Assembly (NCBI GenBank): GCA_030589055.1
Contig: JAUUWK010000031.1
Coordinates: forward strand, 1-10,092
Origin: Candidatus Bathyarchaeota archaeon
GTDB lineage: Archaea; Thermoproteota; Bathyarchaeia; Bathyarchaeales; Bathycorpusculaceae
Length of the DNA: 10,092 bases
Direction: 5' to 3'
Shown: piece after piece, positions 6,186-10,092 of the stretch
Numbering within the stretch: position 1 is the stretch's first letter
How the letters are laid out: every line of letters begins with the position of its first letter
Notes under the pieces: generated by a model
Seen by the model: the letters and a program-made list of their open reading frames with translations, nothing else
Databases searched by the model: none
Told to the model about the DNA's origin: nothing
Program-made: the position numbers and the translations under genes

Positions 6186-6193
6186 GCTTTATC
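6186..6193 (+). promoter_or_regulatory. Possible TATA box of the kor operon
   Basis: GCTTTATC lies about 36 bases ahead of the korD ATG and predicts a short leader that still includes GGAGG (6216-6220). A similar TTTATC occurs at 6111-6116. The rest of 6074-6228 holds two small hairpin repeats (GGAG-AAA-CTCC at 6140-6150; CTCT-CACA-AGAG at 6152-6163) of uncertain meaning. Confidence 0.35.
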
Positions 6194-6228
6194 AATCATG
6201 ACTTTCAATAAGACTGGAGGTTTATTTG

Positions 6229-6450
6229 ATGACTGGAAAGATCGTAATCAATGAAGAGTTATGTAAAGGGTGCTTACTCTGCATAAATGCTTGCCCTCAG
6301 AAACTCATTGTGGCTGCTGAGGAGATCAACTCTAAAGGTTATCATCCCGCAGAGTTTGTTGATCCCAAGGAAGCATGTACTGGATGCACTTTATGTGCTT
6401 TAATTTGCCCAGAGGTTGCGATAGAAGTCTTTAGTAAAGAAAAAACGTGA
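6229..6450 (+). CDS. korD: 2-oxoacid:ferredoxin oxidoreductase, delta (ferredoxin) subunit
   Basis: A 73-residue 2[4Fe-4S] ferredoxin-type subunit that passes electrons between the catalytic subunits and free ferredoxin. Two cluster motifs are intact: C12-x2-C15-x2-C18-x3-C22-P and C50-x2-C53-x2-C56-x3-C60-P, the first prefaced by the usual short strand KIVINEELCKGC. The ATG at 6229 is eight bases after GGAGG (6216-6220), the clearest ribosome-binding site in the window. It is the first gene of korDABC; its TGA overlaps a possible GTG of korA. The delta-first order is common in archaeal 2-oxoglutarate and other 2-oxoacid ferredoxin oxidoreductases. Confidence 0.93.
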   Translation: MTGKIVINEELCKGCLLCINACPQKLIVAAEEINSKGYHPAEFVDPKEACTGCTLCALICPEVAIEVFSKEKT

Positions 6451-6464
6451 AGGATCTGAGAAAA

Positions 6465-7529
6465 ATGGATGAGAAAGTTTTGATCACTGGAAACGAAGCT
6501 ATCGGTGAAGCAGCAATCCAGGCTGGATGTAGATTCTTTTTTGGCTATCCTATAACTCCTCAGAACAAGGTTCCAGAGTATCTTTCTTATAGGCTTCCTC
6601 AAGTTGGGGGATGCTTTGTTCAAGCAGAGAGCGAAATAGCTGCGATTTACATGGTTTTTGGGGCTGCTGGTGCCGGAGCAAGGGTTCTGACTTCTTCTTC
6701 AAGTCCTGGAATTAGCCTGAAACAAGAAGGAATCTCGTATATTGCTGCTGCAGAGCTTCCGTGCGTTATAGTGAATGTTATGCGTGCTGGTCCAGGATTA
6801 GGCGGAATTTTGCCTTCTCAATCAGACTATTTCCAAGCAACGAAAGGCGGAGGTCACGGGGATTATCATCTGCTTGCACTTGCACCTTCAACAATTCAGG
6901 AAACTGTTGACTTGATGATGGATGCTTTCGATTTAGCAGATAAATATCGTAACCCGGTGATTGTTTTAGCCGACGGTTGCATTGGCCAGATGATGGAACC
7001 TGTAGAATTCAAGGAAAGACCATCAGAAGTGTTTCCCCCTAAAGATTGGGCTGTTACCGGCGCTAAAAACAGACCTCGAAACCTGCTAAAATCACTTTAT
7101 CTTGACCCTGAAAAATTGGAGCAGCACAACTTGAAGCTTCACAAGAAGTATCTGGAGATGGCTAAGAACGAGGTTCGTGTTGAAACCTATTTGACAGAAG
7201 ACGCTGACATAATTATCGCTGCTTATGGAACCGTTGCAAGAATTTCCAGGACAGCCATTAAAATCTTGCGTAAGAAAGGAATTAAAGTGGGAATGGTGAG
7301 ACCTATCACGGTTTTCCCATTTCCATACGAGACTTTTGCAGAAATCTCTGAAAAAGTAGATAACATCTTGGTCGTGGAAATGAGTTTGGGACAAATGGTT
7401 GAAGACGTCAAACTGGGCGTTTGCGGAAGAGCAAACGTTCACTTTTACGGAAGAGTTGGTGGAATGGTTCCAACATACGACGAAATAGTCAGAGAGATAG
7501 AGAAAATCAGAAGGAGCCAAGTATCATGA
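6465..7529 (+). CDS. korA: 2-oxoacid:ferredoxin oxidoreductase, alpha subunit (2-oxoglutarate synthase type)
   Basis: A 354-residue alpha subunit holding the pyrimidine-binding half of the thiamine diphosphate site and the transketolase-C-like domain. It works with KorB to cleave a 2-oxoacid to acyl-CoA and CO2 with reduction of ferredoxin, or the reverse. Family marks are GYPITPQ (27-33), the glutamate region QAESEIAAI (53-61), TSSSSPGISLKQEG (76-89) and RAGPGLGG (107-114). The C-terminal part (ADIIIAAYGTVARI, then VGMVRPITVFPFP) is the transketolase-C domain. I chose the ATG at 6465, preceded by GAAGGATCTGAG. A GTG at 6447 overlapping the korD stop (GTGA) would add six residues. KGOR is the likeliest substrate class, but VOR or other branched 2-oxoacid use cannot be excluded by eye. 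Confidence 0.93.
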   Translation: MDEKVLITGNEAIGEAAIQAGCRFFFGYPITPQNKVPEYLSYRLPQVGGCFVQAESEIAAIYMVFGAAGAGARVLTSSSSPGISLKQEGISYIAAAELPCVIVNVMRAGPGLGGILPSQSDYFQATKGGGHGDYHLLALAPSTIQETVDLMMDAFDLADKYRNPVIVLADGCIGQMMEPVEFKERPSEVFPPKDWAVTGAKNRPRNLLKSLYLDPEKLEQHNLKLHKKYLEMAKNEVRVETYLTEDADIIIAAYGTVARISRTAIKILRKKGIKVGMVRPITVFPFPYETFAEISEKVDNILVVEMSLGQMVEDVKLGVCGRANVHFYGRVGGMVPTYDEIVREIEKIRRSQVS

Positions 7530-8284
7530 TGAAAATTGCGTTTGAAAGACCAAGATCAATGTTTCCTGTCCCAACCCATTACTGTCCCGGATGTGGACAC
7601 GGAATAATCCATCGTTTGCTGGGGGAAGTTATTGACGAATTCGGAATAAGAGAGAAGGTTGTCGGAGTTGCCCCCGTAGGTTGTTCTGTATTGATATATA
7701 ATTACATTGACTGTGACATGTACGAGGCAGCTCACGGTAGGGCACCTGCCATTGCAACTGGCTGCAAACGAGTGCATCCGGATCTAATAGTTTTCACTTA
7801 TCAAGGAGACGGCGACCTCGCATCTATCGGAACGGCTGAGGTCATTCATGCAGCAACTCGGGGGGAAAATATCACTGTGCTTTTTGTGAATAATGCAGTC
7901 TATGGGATGACCGGCGGACAAATGGCACCTACAACTCTACTGGGTCAAAAAACAACAACTTCTCCTTATGGGAGGGCGCCTAAAAGAGAAGGATATCCCA
8001 TTAGAATAGCGGAGATGCTTGCTACTCTAGAAGGCGCAACCTATATTGCACGTGTATCTGTGCATAGTCCACGAGCGGTTATAGCTGCAAAAAGAGTGTT
8101 AAAGAAGGCTTTCGAAATTCAGATAAACGGATTAGGATTTTCTTTGGTGGAATTTCTGTCGCAATGTCCTACAGGTTGGGGAGTGTCCCCTACAGAAGCA
8201 ACGAAATGGGTTGAAGAAAAAATGATTCCTTTCTTTCCTCTAGGTGAGTTCAAAGTTCCTAAGAATGAAAAATTGGTGAAGTGA
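7526..8284 (+). CDS. korB: 2-oxoacid:ferredoxin oxidoreductase, beta subunit
   Basis: A 252-residue beta subunit that binds the diphosphate of thiamine diphosphate and a [4Fe-4S] cluster. The thiamine motif is GDGD at 94-97 with the closing NNAVYGMTGGQ (122-132). Cysteines placed as in family members for the cluster are C20 and C23 (CPGCGH), C53 (APVGCS) and C214 (SQCPTGWG); their ligand role is from family knowledge. The start is the ATG at 7526 (or the adjacent ATG at 7529), overlapping the korA stop as ATGA, with AAGGAG at 7511-7516. The frame is open 105 bases further upstream to 7421, but that part lies inside korA and reads as a basic, non-family sequence. Alpha and beta are translationally coupled. 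Confidence 0.94.
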   Translation: MMKIAFERPRSMFPVPTHYCPGCGHGIIHRLLGEVIDEFGIREKVVGVAPVGCSVLIYNYIDCDMYEAAHGRAPAIATGCKRVHPDLIVFTYQGDGDLASIGTAEVIHAATRGENITVLFVNNAVYGMTGGQMAPTTLLGQKTTTSPYGRAPKREGYPIRIAEMLATLEGATYIARVSVHSPRAVIAAKRVLKKAFEIQINGLGFSLVEFLSQCPTGWGVSPTEATKWVEEKMIPFFPLGEFKVPKNEKLVK

Positions 8285-8838
8285 AAAAAATACAGTCGAT
8301 TTATGAGAGTATTATAATGGCTGGGTTCGGCGGACAAGGTGTTCTATTCATTGGAAGATTGTTGGCTCATGCGGCGATGAAAGAAGGGAGAAACGTAACA
8401 TGGATTCCTTCGTATGGTCCTGCGATGCGTGGGGGCACTGCGAACTGTACAGTTGTCATATCCGATGAGGTTATTGGGTCTCCAGTCATAACTTCTCCTC
8501 ACAGTTTGATCGTGATGAATAATCCGTCCTTGGATGCTTTTGAGCCTCGACTAAAAACAGGTGGGCTGCTAATAGTAAATTCTTCTTTGGTTACCCACGA
8601 AGCCAAGAGAAACGACATAACCGTCGTCAAAGCACCAGCAAACAAAATAGCATTTGAAATCGGCAGTGATAGAGTCGCTAATATGGTGCTGTTAGGTGCT
8701 TACAGTGCTTGCACAAAAGTTGTGACAAAAGAAAATATTTTGGAAGCGCTCAAGAAAGTTTTAGGGGAAAAGAAAAAGCATCTCTTTGAAATAAACAAGA
8801 CTGCCTTTGAAAAAGGACTAGAAACTGGAAACTTGTGA
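8281..8838 (+). CDS. korC: 2-oxoacid:ferredoxin oxidoreductase, gamma subunit
   Basis: A 185-residue gamma subunit (pyruvate/ketoisovalerate oxidoreductase catalytic domain family) that completes the heterotetramer and contributes to CoA binding. The hallmark glycine loop GFGGQGV is at 15-21. It is followed by IGRLLAHAAMKEG, the conserved SYGPAMRGGTANCTVVIS, and the late NMVLLGAYSA. The length is normal. The GTG start at 8281 overlaps the korB stop (GTGA), with GGTGA just upstream; the next ATG (8317) would remove the first strand. It ends the operon and is followed by T-rich sequence. Confidence 0.94.
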   Translation: MKKIQSIYESIIMAGFGGQGVLFIGRLLAHAAMKEGRNVTWIPSYGPAMRGGTANCTVVISDEVIGSPVITSPHSLIVMNNPSLDAFEPRLKTGGLLIVNSSLVTHEAKRNDITVVKAPANKIAFEIGSDRVANMVLLGAYSACTKVVTKENILEALKKVLGEKKKHLFEINKTAFEKGLETGNL

Positions 8839-8845
8839 GCTTACG

Positions 8846-8863
8846 TTTTTCTCTGAGTGTTTT
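8846..8863 (+). terminator. Oligo-T terminator after the kor operon
   Basis: TTTTT (8846-8850) and TTTT (8860-8863) follow the korC stop within 25 bases, as expected for archaeal oligo-T termination. No hairpin is needed or seen. Confidence 0.4.
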
Positions 8864-8883
8864 GTCATATGCTATATGGAAGA

Positions 8884-8913
8884 ATATAAAAAGTTTCAGT
8901 ATGATCATATAAT
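8884..8913 (+). promoter_or_regulatory. Two TATA-like boxes of alba
   Basis: ATATAAAAAG (8884-8893) and CATATAAT (8906-8913) both match archaeal TATA boxes and predict starts near 8914 and 8936. Both leaders would include AAGGTG (8952-8957), the ribosome-binding site before the ATG at 8962. Two promoters would suit an abundant chromatin protein. Confidence 0.45.
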
Positions 8914-8961
8914 CCACTTTGCATCACTACTCACGTCAATCGACGGAAAGTAAGGTGTAAC

Positions 8962-9252
8962 ATGACTGAAGAAACATCAGAAGAGAAAACGGCACAAGAA
9001 ACTGTCAAAGAGCAAAAGACCACGGAAGCCCTGCAAACTAAGCAAATCGGTGAAAATACAGTGTCTATCAGTAGAAAACCAGTGATGAACTATGTGATTG
9101 CCTGTCTGACGTTCTTTAATTCAGGTTCCGAGAAAGTTGTTGTGAAGGCTAGGGGACGGTCAATCAGCAGAGCTGTTGATTCGGTTGAATTCTTGAGGCG
9201 TGCTTTCGTGAAAGACCTGCAATTACAAAGTGTCTCTATAGGTACGGAGTAA
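8962..9252 (+). CDS. albA: Alba family chromatin protein, interrupted by an in-frame TAA
   Basis: A 96-residue product of the Alba family, the small DNA- and RNA-binding chromatin protein of archaea. After an acidic, glutamate-rich tail (residues 1-32) the Alba fold is clear: beta1 NTVSIS, helix 1 KPVMNYVIACLTFFNSG, beta2 KVVVKARGRSIS, helix 2 RAVDSVEFLRR, beta3 LQLQSVSIGTE. The RNA/DNA-binding lysine pair (KKPV in Sulfolobus Alba) is RKPV here, so the Lys16 position is Arg. The frame stops at TAA 9250-9252, but the next 21 codons to TAA 9316-9318 encode exactly the missing Alba end (see 9253-9318). The ORF is therefore a truncated Alba lacking the last strand, or a full gene with one base changed to make a stop. 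Ribosome-binding site AAGGTG at 8952-8957; monocistronic. Confidence 0.9.
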   Translation: MTEETSEEKTAQETVKEQKTTEALQTKQIGENTVSISRKPVMNYVIACLTFFNSGSEKVVVKARGRSISRAVDSVEFLRRAFVKDLQLQSVSIGTE

Positions 9253-9318
9253 ATCACAAGTGGCGAGGGCCAAACAAGAATTGGTTCAACAATTGAGATA
9301 ACAGTGACCAAACCGTAA
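9253..9318 (+). pseudogene. Downstream remainder of alba (last beta strand) behind the TAA
   Basis: Read in the same frame as alba, these 21 codons give ITSGEGQTRIGSTIEITVTK plus P before the TAA at 9316-9318. This aligns residue for residue with the Sulfolobus Alba ending [20 protein letters not shown], including the conserved STIEI strand. Only the codon at 9250-9252 fails to match; there the family has an ordinary residue. Confidence 0.8.
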
Positions 9319-9386
9319 GCATCTTTAATTCTCTGAACACCGTGTGAAGGTAAAGTGAGATGAGACTATTTCATTCTATAAGACTA

Positions 9387-9391
9387 TTTTT
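9387..9391 (+). terminator. Possible oligo-T stop after alba
   Basis: A run of five T lies about 70 bases after the extended alba stop, in the T-rich stretch CTATTTTTCATG. It could end the alba transcript. The remaining 9319-9422 holds no other feature I can support. Confidence 0.25.
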
Positions 9392-9422
9392 CATGTTGCT
9401 TTCTGACTAGCAGTACAGATAG

Positions 9423-9432
9423 TTATATAAAA
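9423..9432 (+). promoter_or_regulatory. TATA box of the aminotransferase gene
   Basis: TTATATAAAA is a strong archaeal TATA box. It predicts transcription starting near 9453, leaving a leader of about 20 bases with GGTGAGGT (9461-9468) directly before the ATG at 9473. Confidence 0.6.
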
Positions 9433-9472
9433 CTGTCTTTTCTAATCGTTAGTCTCCAACGGTGAGGTAAAA

Positions 9473-10092
9473 ATGAGTGTTTATCCTAAGATAGTTGTTA
9501 CTCCACCCGGCCCTAAAGCCAGGGAACTTGTTAAAAAAGATGAGCAAGTAATTTCACCTTCTTATGGGCGGTTTTATCCGCTTGTTGTGGAGTCGGGAAG
9601 GGGCTGTATTGTGCGAGATGTGGATGGAAACGAATACATAGACTTCAACTCTGGCTTGGTTTGCTTAAACGTTGGACATAACCATCCCAAGGTTGTTGCA
9701 GCTATAAAAAATCAATGCGACCGCTTCTTGCATTATTCGAACACGGACTTCTTTTATGCCGAAGTTATTAATCTCGCGGAAAAACTTGTTGGAATTGCAC
9801 CTGGGAACTTTGATAAAAAGGTTTACTTTGGAAATAGTGGTGCCGAGTCTGTTGAAGCAGCCAGCAAGCTTGCAAAATGGCACACTCGCAAACAACGATT
9901 TATCGGCTTTATAAGTGCTTTTCATGGGCGTACAATTGGAGCTTTATCTTTCACTGCAAGCAAGCCTACTCAAAGGCGGTACTTCTTTCCCTTAATGCCG
10001 GGAGTTACCCATGTGCCGTACCCCTACTGTTACCGTTGCCCCTTCAAGCAAACTTATCCCGAGTGCAATTACTGGTGTATAGACTTTATCGA
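9473..10092 (+). CDS. Class III PLP-dependent aminotransferase (acetylornithine/4-aminobutyrate type), partial
   Basis: The first 206 residues of a fold type I class III aminotransferase; the window ends before the catalytic lysine. Recognisable parts are RGCIVRDVDGNEYIDFNSG (substrate-binding N-terminal strands), NVGHNHPKVVAAI, the PLP phosphate-binding VYFGNSGAESVEAASKLAK, and FISAFHGRTIGALSFTASKP. An insert PYCYRCPFKQTYPECNYWC holds four cysteines spaced C-x2-C-x8-C-x3-C. Comparable CYRCPF segments occur in archaeal and thermophile 4-aminobutyrate / ornithine-type or racemase-like members, from memory. The substrate cannot be fixed from this part. The ATG at 9473 follows GGTGAGGT (9461-9468) and a strong TATA box (9423-9432). 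Truncation is by the window edge, not by mutation. Confidence 0.93.
   Translation, partial: MSVYPKIVVTPPGPKARELVKKDEQVISPSYGRFYPLVVESGRGCIVRDVDGNEYIDFNSGLVCLNVGHNHPKVVAAIKNQCDRFLHYSNTDFFYAEVINLAEKLVGIAPGNFDKKVYFGNSGAESVEAASKLAKWHTRKQRFIGFISAFHGRTIGALSFTASKPTQRRYFFPLMPGVTHVPYPYCYRCPFKQTYPECNYWCIDFI

Noticed and set aside
6074..6228. Possible C/D box RNA (GTGATGA on the minus strand at 6172-6178)
   Set aside because: No matching D box (CTGA on the minus strand) lies within a suitable distance, so the single box is probably chance.
7421..7525. Upstream extension of korB giving a basic N-terminus (MRKSKRSLLRK...)
   Set aside because: It lies inside korA in another frame, has no ribosome-binding site and does not look like the KorB family. 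The ATG at 7526 behind AAGGAG and overlapping the korA stop is the real start.
9361..9394. Near-direct repeat GACTATTTCAT / GACTATTTTTCAT
   Set aside because: There are only two imperfect copies in AT-rich intergenic sequence, with no further copies or flanking structure.
1..10092. CRISPR arrays, insertion sequences, tRNA or rRNA genes
   Set aside because: No regular repeats, transposase-like frames, terminal inverted repeats or cloverleaf patterns were seen.

Overview
The window is archaeal chromosome. Evidence: an Alba chromatin gene, a 55-residue Sec61-beta subunit, an archaeal DUF2070 membrane protein, a four-subunit 2-oxoacid:ferredoxin oxidoreductase, TATA-like boxes about 25-40 bases ahead of most transcription units, and a mix of Shine-Dalgarno-led and apparently leaderless starts. 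Moderate GC and this gene mix would suit a Bathyarchaeia-like member of the Thermoproteota/TACK group, but that placement is inference. I see no mobile element, CRISPR array, rRNA or tRNA.

Layout. 40-499 (-) is a decayed, frameshifted remnant that reads like the C-terminal part of a DUF362-type protein. A MazG-like pyrophosphohydrolase with a zinc-knuckle tail (502-804, -) and a GNAT acetyltransferase (872-1375, +) diverge from one AT-rich promoter region. Serine hydroxymethyltransferase glyA (2093-3409, -) is followed 11 bases later by a cysteine-rich flavodoxin-fold protein (1479-2081, -). Divergent from glyA is the small Sec61-beta gene (3528-3695, +), which meets end to end a 95-residue protein with an LSm-like pattern (3706-3993, -). 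A 250-base intergenic stretch with a possible pseudoknot precedes the large DUF2070 membrane protein (4244-6073, +). A tight operon korD-korA-korB-korC follows (6229-8838, +), with GTGA/ATGA stop-start overlaps. Then come alba (8962-9252, +), which has an in-frame TAA before its last beta strand, and the start of a class III aminotransferase (9473 to window end, +).

How the genes work together. The Kor complex joins 2-oxoacid oxidation or ferredoxin-driven reductive carboxylation to central carbon metabolism. GlyA supplies one-carbon units and glycine, and the aminotransferase links 2-oxoacids to amino acids. MazG-like, Sec61-beta, LSm-like and Alba are housekeeping functions. Most of the window is an ordinary core-genome region. 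The points that deserve a second look are the interrupted alba, the DUF362 relic, the structured DUF2070 leader and the histidine/aspartate motifs of DUF2070.
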